From NCBI GenBank assembly GCA_003667245.1, contig RCNN01000237.1:1-44832 (forward strand): 44,832 bases of DNA, read 5' to 3'. This document shows, piece by piece, positions 21,076 through 32,952 of the stretch. The translations under genes and the position numbers were made by a program. Position 1 is the first letter of the stretch. The number at the start of each line of letters is the position of its first letter. The notes below the pieces were generated by a model, which made no database searches, had not been told where the DNA came from, and was given only the letters and a program-made list of their open reading frames with translations. The stretch comes from Heterostelium multicystogenum (taxonomy: Eukaryota; Evosea; Eumycetozoa; Acytosteliales; Acytosteliaceae).

Positions 21076-24000
21076 TTAAAATAGGAATACAGATCTCTTA
21101 ATGTTTTCTCTTCTCCAAACGGGTATCTTTTCCCATTCCTTTCGGTTCATGTTGAAGATCTTTTCAAACTCATCATCTGGGAGGTAGATTTCAAGTTTGG
21201 TAGCATCGACACCGGCTGGCAATGGGTCAGCCAATAATTCTTGATAAGTGTACACCTCTTTGAGATAGTCTTTGAGAACACCTTCGACGGGGATACCTTC
21301 CTTTTCTTGAACTGGTAGCTTGTTCTTTGGGTATTTAGAGGTGGTCCATGCTCTAAAGTAGGCTTTGAATGCTGAGGGTTCTTCGAAGGGATGGACAATG
21401 AGAATGGAAGTGTTGTTGTTGTGACCAAGTTTTGATTGTTTGCAGTATTCAATAAGGACTTCCATTGCGATCTTCTTTGTTCTGTGTGTGGATCTAGTTC
21501 CTAGCCAAACATATACATGGCTTTGTACGTCGAGAATAGCTACGTTTCCAATCTCAAGATCATCTTGGGAGAATGGATATTCCTCGTAGATCTCATTGAT
21601 ACCGGAAGAATTAGAGCAAATAAACAATCTTGGAGTGTAGGGAGTGTTGTTGTCGATATTGTTTGTACGGACAATATTAAAGTAATTTGATTTACCACCT
21701 GGGATTGAGTTCCAGAATTGATCAGATTCGATACCTTCTTCAATGATTGAGATTGACATTGAGTCGGATTTGTTGATGGTTTGGGCTATTGTAAGTGATG
21801 ATTTAAGTTCGATGTCTTGAGAGTATTTTCCACGCCAAATGAAGATGGTGTTCTCGGATTCATTCTTGAGGATGAAGCAGTGTTGACTGTTGAGAGAGCT
21901 AGCAGAGAGTTCAGCTTGATAGGCACGTGCATCAATTTCATCGGTTCCACGTACCTCATAGAGGGCAGTTGCTGATTCATTGAATTGGTTGAATTTACCT
22001 TTGTGTACAATCATCTTACCTTTGAAGAGATTCAAGAAGTTACGACACTCTTTGTTTTGGACAACACGCACCTGTACACATTGGCCACCAAGACTATCAT
22101 GAAGATCGACGGTGAGATAGGCAGAGGTACCTTTATCATTGATAGAGCTATCACGTCCAAGATAATAATAGATTACGTGTGCTTCCTTATTATTGAGCAT
22201 GTAGGTGTAAAGGATAATGTAACTGTCACCAGAGAAGAATTGACCATAGATTTCGTTGGGATGGTCGATCTTTTCATAGTCTTCAATCTTCCAAATCTTG
22301 ACGCGACCAGATTCTGCAGAAGTAAATATCTTTTCATTGTCAACGGCTGGTTTGTGTAGACGATTTACAAGAACCTCGAGGGTATGCTCAGCTTTGGCAT
22401 TGGCAACGTTAGCTTTGATCTCCATCTTGGTAGTGCTGATGGGCAACATTCCAGGATAGTTGGCAAACTTTTCCTTGTAGAGGTTGCTCTCACCGAATTC
22501 GTTGATTCTAGTAATTTTAATCCATGGTTGGCGATCCTTCTGAGCAACCAATGCCAAAGAAACTTTGTAACCCATCTTTCTCTGAAGTAAGGATGACTCC
22601 TTTCCAACCCAGATGTATACCTCTGTCTGACAATCAATAACATATACAAATTTGGTATTGAGAATTTCCTTGTTGGGTAATCTCCAATCGGTACCCTCCC
22701 AAGCAAGTCTAGCTTTGAGTGAATTCTTCTTTACGTCATTACCAATTCTATAGATTGATATCTTTGTTGATTCGGCATCCTGTTCCTCTGGGGTAGGTTT
22801 TGATGCAGGTGAAACTTAATCTACCACCCAAAATTTCCCAGAAATCAGAACTGTCCTCTCTACCTTCGTCTAATTGTACAAGAGTTGATTTACCACCTCT
22901 CTCCTTCTGTCTAATACGATTTGCCAAGTCCAATGCCTTGGCTCTGTTTACTCTTGAGCTCTTGGCACCTGCCCAAACAAAGATTCTAGGTCCAGCATCA
23001 AGCACAAAAGAATTGTGAGTGTTGAGCGAGCTTGAGTCTAGTTTGGTCATGATTACTCTAATCTTTCTTTTTCCTTTGATTTGCATCAAAACCTTAACCT
23101 TTCCATTCTTTACAGCTGTCAAATCTAAGAATCGAACTTCATCTTCGACAACAGTATCGAGGTCTTTGTCAGAAATACCAAACAACTTGATAATGTCGAT
23201 GGAGCGCTTTCTTGCTGCTTCAAGACCCTCGATCCAACGGGCACAATCATCGAAATCCTCTGTGGGTGGGATGGTTCTAAAGTTGCATACTACAGCATTG
23301 GCATTGTCGTATAGAGTGAATTCATTTGGTGAAAGCTTTTTGATACTAGAGATTGATGACATTTGAATTCTGAGCTCAGGTGCAGTAGCTTGTTTACTCT
23401 TGGCAACAAAGAGATCCTCTGCCAATAATGATACATAGCAGTTGCCCCACATTGAGAATATACCATTCTGCTTTCTTGACATTTGACCTTCCAAAGTCTG
23501 TTCCTCTTCTTCCTCTTCAGTACCACCAACATTATCAGCACCATCATTGGTTGTCTCTTCGCTATCACTTCCAATAGGTGATCCAACAGCATTGCTGGGT
23601 GAGAGTTGCTTTTGAATTGGTGGTTTGGACTCACCGGAATTCTTTAGATATTGACGAAGTACACTGATCCATGTCTTCATTTCGTCTTTGTTCTTGGCAA
23701 GCAAATGAATAATTCTAGCAGGTGTAGTTAATTGGAAACTGAAACCTTCGATCTTAAAGATATCTTTGGTCTTGTGAACAGAGATAGCTTTCTCAAGATG
23801 GATGGTTTCAAGTGGTTCTCCATTTTGAGTGCCTTTGATCTAAATGAAAAGAGTATACCATCTGAGACGACATACCACTTCTCGACATTTGAGTTCCAAA
23901 GAATACCTGGTACCAACTCAAAGAGTGACCCTTCGATAATGATGTCGATTTGCTTCAAAGTGCGAGGAGATGATGGTACGTTTGGTGTGTTTGAACCAGA

Positions 24001-26079
24001 GTTATTTGATTGTGATGTGGTGGGAGTGTCATACCAACCAGATAGCTTTAATGAGGTATAGGATGGATTTCTTGAGAGCAAACTATGTGATCTCTTCAAT
24101 GTGGGTGGTCCTGCTGGCTTGCTTGGTACTGCAAATTCAAAGTTGGGAGTATTGGTTGCTGATGTAGTTGTTGGTGTGCTGTTGGTTGCATTATTCTCAC
24201 CTTTGGCAATGGTTGCGGGCGAGGCTGCAGGGGTGGAGTTGAACAATATGTAAATCTCTCATAGCTGGTGATAGCTCCTTACTTGGATCGTCTTCATTCT
24301 TCATTTCACGATGTGCATGAATTGATGCGATCCATTTATCTCTAAGTTCGACAGTGGAGCATTCTAATTTGAATTCTTTTCCATTGGTTGTTGTAATGAC
24401 AAAATCTAAGCTCCCACTCCCATTATTTCTAATCTCTTCTTGGTTCATAGATATCCAATGATTTTGATATTAACTAACAGTGTATCCCAAACAGCTTGAG
24501 GCCGAATCCTCATTTAAGAAACAATACAATCTATCCTTAACTATCTTTAAGTATCTTGGTTGATAGGTATTGAATAACCAACCATCAATTTCTTGCTTAA
24601 CATCCCCTTCTGTAATAAATGAAATCCTATCATCAATCAAGTTAGTAAATAGAGCTAAATTTAACTTTTAATGATCACAATAACTTACATTGTTGTTCAA
24701 AGTAGTTTGCATTTGTTCTAATTTATCTTTTTGTTTACTCTTTCCACCTTCCTCTTCGGATACTTCATAGATTGATAGTAATCCTTCAGGTTTCATAGAG
24801 ATGGTATGTGGTGTGACCTTGAGCTCTTTCTCTTTGAACCATGGACCGACATCGGTTGTGGGATCACCAGAGGGAGCAGGTGGGAAAATATCTTCTTGGA
24901 AAAGTTGTGATTTTCTTGGTACCATGAATGACACCATCTCAATTTGACTGTTAGTGAGTCTCAAGAATCTATCGATCTCGCAAAGATTGACATCGCAAAC
25001 TGTCTTTGGCAGGAGTGATACTGCCGATTGAGTACTATTACCAAAGCTTGCCTTTCCAATGGAGTAAGATTGAGTACGATCAATCTCAAAGTAGTAGATT
25101 CCATCACCCTTACCACCTAGATATATCATGTTGGTGGCATAGTCATAGTATGGACTGAGCACTGATGAATCTGTTGTAATCGAGTTGACATGAAGAGCCT
25201 TTGAGAGATCTCTTGGATCCCAAAGGAAAAGTTGTCTTTGAGCACCTTTGTTGGCACCAACAGTGCAAAGCAAGTCGAGTCCATTAGCGTCTGCCCATGT
25301 GAGCTTAAATCCTTGAGCACCCTCATGAGTTACAACCTCTTGTACAGGAAGGTTCGAGGATCTTGGATCGTATATTCTCATTTTTTTTGTCACGAGATGC
25401 GCGTGGCGAAGCGATTACCACCGCTCCAAGTGTTCCATGAAAGCGACAAAATAGTGTCAGTTGCACCTGTTACCTTTTGTATTACTTGTCCTTCTTGTGT
25501 GAGATCCCATAAATCGATAGAGTGATCAGATGTACCTGACAGGAAAAGTGAATCCACTGAAGGGTGGAAATAGACACCAGTAATTCTCTTTGATTGACGT
25601 GGAAGTGCCAAAAGCGGTATTTCGATATTGGATTTCATATCCTCATCCTCGATATTCCAAAGTTTAATCGTACAGTCTCTACTACCGGTCGCAACGACAC
25701 GATCATTAAAAGGACTGAATTCAAAACAACTGATTGGGTCAGTGTGTCCCTTAATACAAAATGGTGTGTCTGGTGCTTTTCCAAATGAACTTAATTTTGA
25801 AATACATAAGCAAGATCCACCTAAAATGAACCATGGTTTCAAGTTAATTAAAAAAGACTAATTAAAATTTTCCAAACGACAGTGGTTTGGAGGATCATGC
25901 TAATTACCTCCGACGGCAGATGGATAACCAAATAGAGTTTTCGATGATTTCAATAGTTCTTCAGCAGATTGATTGATCTTCAAGTTGGTATAGAACAGCT
26001 CTTTCTTACATACTTTATGGAATACATTTCTAACTTTAGATTCTCTTACAATTGATTTTTCAACTTGTTTATATTCCAT
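21076..26079 (-). CDS. vilA: Villidin (coronin-like WD repeats, PH domains, gelsolin repeats, villin headpiece)
   Basis: Exons are 25908-26079, 24689-25820 and 21076-24609, about 1,610 residues. The order matches Dictyostelium villidin, a membrane- and actin-associated protein. First come coronin-type WD repeats (VATGSRDCTIKLWNIED, FLSGTSDHSIDLWDL, then DKKMRIYDPR). PH-type domains follow (GWLFNTYQPRYLKIVKDRL; WYVVSDGILFSF; WGNCYVSLLAEDLFVA). Then come gelsolin-like repeats (SFVLDAGPRIFVWAGAKSS, FVYVIDCQTEVYIWVGKESS, CFILKNESENTIFIWRGK, VAILDVQSHVYVWLGTRS). A C-terminal villin headpiece (YTYQELLADPLPAGVD to the end) closes it. Frame breaks, all with conserved sequence on both sides, are near 25399-25405, in the 8-base T run 25381-25388, at 24604-24607, 24252-24254, 23840-23843 and 22812-22814. 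Around 24450-24475 the first PH domain also has an in-frame TAA. Confidence 0.93.
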
Positions 26080-26394
26080 GTTTTATTTTTTCTCCAACAA
26101 CAAAATCAACCAACAAACAAAACAAACAAACAACCAACCAAAGCAAAGTTAATTAAAGAACAGATAAAGCAAAGCTCTAGAATGAAATATACATATAATA
26201 ATAGGAATAAATTGGAATCCCCTTAGAGTGATACAATTTAATTAATATAACAGAAATAAAAATAATAAATAAATAAGATAGATAAATAGATAATGATAAT
26301 AGTAATAGAAAATAAAAATAAATAGATAGTTAAATAATTCTTTAGAGGAAAGAGATAGAGAGGACGGAAAGGTACAATAGCTATTGCTTAATTA

Positions 26395-26417
26395 ATATAA
26401 TATAATATAATATAATA
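26395..26417. repeat. (TAATA)n microsatellite
   Basis: Four to five tandem TAATA units upstream of villidin. Confidence 0.75.
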
Positions 26418-27518
26418 TTATATATATTATTGTTGTTGTTGATGTTTTGGTGGACCTATATCAAACAGCAGAATTAACTGCTAATTGCTACCTTGATTGA
26501 GAGTGTGGACTTTGAACCAAAAATACCAACACCTCCGAACGTTTGACAACTAAGTAGTAGTAGTTTGATTAGAGTTTTTGTGAAAATCCCCACCACTACC
26601 TGACTAACTTCTACTATCTAATCTAATCAATGATGATTAAGTATCAAACTAATTATAAGAAAATATTTAAAGCGAATGAAAAATTTAAAAATAATATTAG
26701 TATTTTGAATTGAATTGACTTGACTTTTTGGATTGCTTCAAATTATCATAATTTTTAAATAGATAAGATGCGAAACAGATAGGTTATTAGATAGGTCGAT
26801 AGATATAAGATAGGAGGCAGAAAGTTATCCAAATAGATTGATATTTTATTATTGATTGATTGATTGTTGTGTCGATTCAAAGATATTTTTATGTGTGTGT
26901 TATAAATATAACTTTACAATTATTAAAATGTTTATGTATGTACTATGTTGGTTTCTAATTATTTCCTTTCTAACTTGGTAGATATCAAATGCAAAAGGAG
27001 GTAATAGCAAACAAATGGAAATGAAGAATTAAATTTGAATGGTGAATGATCTATGCTTGGTTTGGTTTGTTATAGGTATTTTGTAATATGGATATGAAAT
27101 TATTGCAACTATTTATTTTAAACAAAATATTATATCTTTAGTAGTAAGAGTCAAAAGTGTAGTTGAGTTTTGAGTGAGGAGGAGGAAGTGGCTGTTGTAT
27201 ATGTGTGTGTTGCTTCGTGTTAGTGTTTAGTAACGAGTGAATAGATGAATATGAATGAGTGGAGGGTGATTTGGTTTGGTTTTGATTTGTTTTGGGTAAA
27301 TCTATTTATATAATATAATATATTCTATTATTGTTATTTACACTATTTGTTTTGTTTAATATGTTATACTCTTGTTATTACTGCTGTTACTTTTGTTCTG
27401 TTATGTTATTGTTTTGTTGTTGTTGATATATTTGGTTCTTTTCATGTTTTGCTTAATATTGATAATATCATGATATTAATCAAGATATATTATATTAAAT
27501 GTTATTGTTGTGGCTTGG

Positions 27519-27707
27519 CTATATCCATGTTTGTGGGGGTGGAACAAGAAGGAGATGATGACGCTGATTCAATTTAACAATCTCATTTGCAGCATATCTA
27601 TGATGATGTGCATCAATCTTGTTTGTTGTATTATTATTGTTTAAAATAAACCAAAAAAAGTCAAATTCTTCTTCCATTTCTATATTATTATACAAGCTAT
27701 CAGACAT
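27519..27707 (-). CDS. Possible small protein, 62 residues
   Basis: An ATG-initiated frame whose product has an acidic aromatic start (MEEEFDFFWFIL), a short Asn run, a His cluster (DAHHHRYAANEIVKLNQRHH) and a Pro-rich end. It is less AT-driven than other frames nearby. The ATG is preceded by an A/T-rich context. It resembles no family I know. It could be a genuine small gene, one exon of a larger one, or chance. Confidence 0.3.
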   Translation of the reverse strand: MSDSLYNNIEMEEEFDFFWFILNNNNTTNKIDAHHHRYAANEIVKLNQRHHLLLVPPPQTWI

Positions 27708-28450
27708 ATATTATGTTGCAGTAATAAACAACAACAACAACAACAATAACACAACTAGTACACGGCAACAACTATAACAACTATAACAATAGAAAGTTCC
27801 CAATACTTTTTGGTGTAGTGTCAGTGAATGTAGGTGTTGTTATTATTATTATCACAACACCACAACCACAGCTATCCAATCCGATCCAATCTAATACGAT
27901 TACAAATTTATATTTTAATATATTCTTTCACTAATTTAAAATAACCAATAAAATGAATCTTATCTGTTATAAATAAAGTATTGCCATATTAATCCTTACA
28001 TATGTAAATAATGATGTTATAAATATAACTATAATTAATATTAATATTGGAGTTACTGCGTGTTGTTGAATGATGATTCTTCTTCTCTCACTGCAATTTG
28101 GTTTTATTTTTGCGAGTAAGTTTGCAGCAACCATACCAACAACATAAATACCACCACCTGTTAAAGTGTTTATTTTGGGTTTTTGTATATTTTATTTTTT
28201 GTTTTGGGTGCAAATGATATTTTTCAAACCAAAACACAATACCAAAGAAATTTCAAAAACTAGATTGGAATCTCAGATGAAATGAAGATGGTTAAAATTA
28301 CAAAAATCGAGAAAATCATTCTTTCCCGAGTTTTGAAAATATAGATGTGACTTTTCTTTCTTGGATTGGATTTTTAGCAACTTTGTTTCTAAATTCTACC
28401 TTGGTTCTTAGATCTAAAAGCAACAATAACTATGATACATGTAATAGTGA

Positions 28451-31400
28451 TCACTCATTTTTATTTTGTGAAATAATTTTCAATCTATTCATTATGTGTT
28501 TGGATTGTTTTCTGAATTTCTTATGTTTGTAGATTGCTATGGAAACACCTACAATGACTGCAACACCTACAACACATCCAACTATAATGCCGGCAATCTG
28601 ACGAGTGGAAAGTGACTTGCTGTCTCTACATTTCGATTGTTCATTATCACCTGCATCATTGGTATCGATCAGGACATTGAAGCTTGGATCAATCAATACA
28701 TATTGGTTGAACTGTTGAATATTGATTGCAATGGTTGAGTTTGCCTCTGCGTTGTCTGAGGTTGTCTCTAAAAGTTCAGTGACAATGTCTTTTGGTGTTC
28801 CATCAAATACAGCAACGTTAATAAATGTACCGTAAAGTGATTGCTTATCAATTTGCAATTTAAGCCAACTAAGACTATTTTGATTATTGGAGTCCTTTGT
28901 TTCAATGGATGAACAATAGCCGTCTTCTGATTGGAATATTGCGGAAATGACCAGACGAAGAGTAGTTAGCTTATCACTGAATACATAGTCTCTAATTTCA
29001 ATTGAGTATTTGGCTGTTGATGGCAGTACTGTATAATTCTTTCCAGCAAATGAATAGTTGGTTTCATTTTCAAACCATTGTAGAGTAACTATGACTAGAG
29101 AAGTAGTATCTTGTAATTTGGTTGAATATTCATATACTTTGTCGCCGGTTTGGTTGAATTTCCAGATAGAATTTTGATCTAGATTGTATTGTTTGACAAC
29201 TTCTTCTGCCTGAGTAATTTCTTGGAGTTCACCAATAACAATCAAAAAATTATATGACTCTGATCCTGGAATAGTTCCATTGATTGTTGGTTGAGATGGA
29301 TTAACTGGGGGTTGTGGTATAGGATTTACTGTTGCTCCGCAGGCGCTGCCCAGATATCCTGGATAGCAATTACACTGAGAATTCACACAATCGCCATTAT
29401 TATTACAATTATAGGGACAGTCATTTGGATTACCAGAAGTTGTTGATGAGCTTGTAGTGATACCTGTGGTTGAATCAGTAGTAGTGGTGGTTGTTATTGG
29501 GATTGGGATAAATAATTTTCCATCATCTCTATAAACTGAGGCATTGAACCCTAGTTGAATCAAATCCATAGTGCTATATCCAACATAGTTATCATAACTA
29601 TCAATGATATTATAAAACAGAAAGATAGAAATTTCCTGATCCCCAACGATAAGGGAGGCTTATCTTACAGGTGTAATCTATAACTGTTCTGAGTGGATTT
29701 ACATTGACTTCACTACATGAAAACTGAAGATAGTCACCCATATATGATGCGACATAAACAACTGGAGTGGTATAATACTTCAATTCAATATTATCTTGAG
29801 TTGTAAAGTTGACCCAAAATGCATTTTCTATGCCTCTGACATCTAATGAGCTTGTTGATGTTATAAAATTAGTCAGAATGGGTGGAACCGTATCTAATTC
29901 TGATGCTGTGCAGTTAATTTGCAGAGTTGTTTTTGTTTCATTCATTATATTTAGCGAATCCATGATACCTGATTCATAAGTTGTTCCATAGATATTATAA
30001 TTCCAAGTAAAGTAGGAGTTAATAATACTATATTTCTGAGATCTACAATTTCCTCCAACTTGAAATAAGGCATGTGAATTGTCATAGTTGAGATTGATTC
30101 TCCTAACAACTGGATCATATTCTCCTGAAACATCTATGTATCCATTTAATGTTTGACAGTTATATGAGCAGTTAAGAAGAAAATTCCAACCAACAGCAAC
30201 ACCAGTTCCATTGACTTGAGTTTGATATTTCATATTCCACCAAAAAATATCTGAATCTTTAATGTTGGGAGGCGAAAGAATATATATTTCTCCTACAATA
30301 GTAAGAGGGGTGGTCACATTTTCCAAGAAGGCAGAAGTGATATTCTCTGATGCTATGATATCGAAGGATATTATTCCTTCAAATAGATAGCTTGGTATTC
30401 GAATACTTATAGAATAATATCCATTTAGACTATCATATCCACCAATATAGAATGAATTGTATTGAGGTACAGGGTACAAATTCAATCTCACTTTTGGCTG
30501 ATATGAAGGATCTGGGTTTAATGTTGTGATAATCATTTTTAAATAATAGTCTTGATCGTTTGTTAGTATCGTTGCATTGGTTCCATTTAGATAGGTAAAA
30601 TAAACTGATGTGATGTTTTCTAGGTGGAATGGTGCAATAGGCTGAATGAAGTAGTCAATGATTTGGCCATCTAGGAGATATTGACCCGACTTGTATTTGA
30701 TACTGTTTACCAGCAATATCAGTGAGTTTCAGTGTATATCCTTTTGGATGATGAATACCAGCAACAGCATATGTATAGGTGTAATTATATACATTGGTAA
30801 ATGATTGAGTAAAATTGTTAAGATTACCATCATTTAAGATAACTTTTGTGGTAGCATCAAGTGTAGAATCCATTCCATGATATATTTCAATTGAATAAAT
30901 TCCACTAAGATCATCACTTGCTGATACTCTATAGGTGAATATATATGGATTGGAGTAATCTACCTCAAAGCTAATAAGCTTTGGAGGATTGGTGTCTGAT
31001 TAAAGTTAATAATAGAGCCTTATTATTATCTCTTCAATTACATACCAGAATATGAGGATCTATTATATGAAATAGGAAAAGAGAAGCCTGAGCAGATTAC
31101 TGACAATCCTTTGAATGTTTGGAATATGGACATTGGAATAGAAAATTTGAATAAATTTTGGGTACTTGTATTCACATATCCCATTGGATATGATTTTATA
31201 ACAAGAGGGTTCGGGGCATTAATATAATACAATAGTCTACCTTTTCCAAAGGAAGTAGTTGGAGTATACAATATTGTCATGTTGGATACGATGGTATCAA
31301 TGCTTGTTTTACATCCATAAAAAATATCTAATTAACAATTAGTATTGATTAGGTGTCATTTTAATGAAATATATATTTACAATTTGAGTGAAAATGGTAC

Positions 31401-32511
31401 AGTTAATAAAGGATTACCAATCAATTGATTGGATACGTAGGAGTAAAAACTAATATTGGGAAAATTCATTGTATCTTCCATTGGATTGACAAAGAGAACA
31501 ACCTCACGAATTGCACCTGAATGCATACGGTAGAGCTTAAGTTCTGTACTATCCAAAGTTGTATACATAAATTGTTTTGAGGATACATCCCCTAGTGAAT
31601 TATTATAGACCGACATCACATATATGTCCTTTTTTGGCGTGCCTAAAATATACAAAGGTTGTCTCCTTACATATTCGATGCTCCATTTTGGTAGATTGAA
31701 ATATTACCAAAAACTATATTGTCTTGATTGCGACGTAAAATAAAGATCGGATGTCTCTAAAAAATTGATTGGCAGACAAAGACATTTGAACAACTGTGTA
31801 GTTGCAAGTCACGAGGAATAAAGGTATGGCTATCACATAGTATCGGTTTGGGTAGTTCGATCGTTGTATTGTGGTACATTGGTGGCATGATGTGTTGGTG
31901 GTACAATCAATTTTACCAGTGTAATTGGTTGTACTGAATTCACCAATCATATGCAAATTTGCCATTGGATTTAATCTCTTCATATCTCTTTGAATGGAAA
32001 CAACCAATCTTGCTGGTTCTATTTTCATAAAATCGTTATTAATTAATATAGTTGTAATTTTGATTATATATATATATATATTATTATGCATACTTATACA
32101 ATCAATAGGTATATTTTATTAAATGGAAGAAACCCGTAGAGTTATTAACACCAAAGGTCAATGAAAGTATCACCTGCTGTGGTATTGACGAATAGTTGTA
32201 GAGATGTACTGACTATATTGCTTTGAGTCTCTCTTGAAATGATGTTTGACCTAAAAGCATTAGTTTTTGGAACAATTGAGCTTTGTGCTGGATATGTATG
32301 AAATACACTTATTTCATGTTGACATATTGAGTTGAGATCGGAAGCATATAGAGATGATTCATAGATGTGATATTTGAATTGTTGACCTTCGGAGTTCAAC
32401 TATTAGTAAAATCATTATATATTGATTCAATTTATGTTACATACAATCAACAAAATAAAAGAATATATTTAATAAAATTAGTAGTTCTAAAACTTTATTA
32501 GATATCTTCAT
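28451..32511 (-). CDS. ComC-family transmembrane glycoprotein with EGF-like repeat
   Basis: This is a single-pass surface protein of the dictyostelid ComC family. The first exon, 32445-32511, encodes a signal peptide (MKISNKVLELLILLNIFF). Introns are at 32400-32444, one ending at 32019, 31328-31380 and 30996-31045. The ectodomain is rich in N-glycosylation sites and beta-strand repeats. An EGF-like repeat (CPYNCNNNGDCVNSQCNC with six cysteines) is followed by a domain matching the ComC supersandwich pattern (KYSIEIRDYVF, SWLKLQIDKQSLYGTFI, VLIDPSFNVLID). A helix (QIAGIIVGCVVGVAVIVGV) and a basic tail end the protein. Related proteins act in cell-cell signalling and adhesion in development. 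Frame breaks lie at 29614-29617, 30685-30687, 31319-31324, and near 31695, 31735, 32170 and 32450. The splice around 32020-32150 is not resolved. Confidence 0.82.
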
Positions 32512-32952
32512 CTCTTGTGTATTTATATTCTTTGATTAACAATGATCAAGGTAAGTCAGCATGTTGCTTATACCTCAAACCGAATGAATCAATTATTGTA
32601 TTTGAACCTAACCAGATGTTGGACTACATTTTTGTTTTTGGAGATTCTTTTTGTATTTTTAAAAATCTTATAATATCTAAGAATTCAAATAACTCCAATA
32701 ATATCTTTGAGTAATAAATATCTACCGATTAAGTCTGATTGGGTATCGTTGGGACACTCCCGTGGTTAGTTTTAAAATTAATTAATTTCAGAAATAAACG
32801 AAACTACAAAAACTAACCCCTATTGTAATTTTTGATCAAATTTGAGATCCAAATTATTTCTGTAATCTGTGGAAAGTGAGAGTATGGTCAAATTAATTGT
32901 TGGGAAATACACTAACAACTGTAAAGTTAGGAAATACACTATTCAATTTATT
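32512..32952. other. Promoter of the comC-like gene
   Basis: The region between the FERRY3-like stop codon and the comC-like ATG, both on the minus strand, is AT-rich without coding character. A short GC-richer patch (about 32735-32765) is the only notable feature. Confidence 0.5.

Larger units (their letters stand above)
26080..28450. other. Long intergenic region, villidin promoter and comC-like 3' side
   Basis: About 2.4 kb. On the villidin strand, 26900-27300 is rich in A and C with little T, like 5' regions of well-expressed amoeba genes. A TAATA repeat lies at 26395-26417. One short frame on the minus strand (27519-27707) is listed separately. Otherwise nothing is recognised. Confidence 0.5.

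Noticed and set aside
23850..23870. A 19-base intron in villidin ending TTTAG
   Set aside because: It is too short; a missing A in the PH-domain strand explains the frame change.
31660..31690. A 28-base intron in the comC-like gene
   Set aside because: It has GT and AG ends but is too short for splicing, and the sequence reads through if one G is restored.
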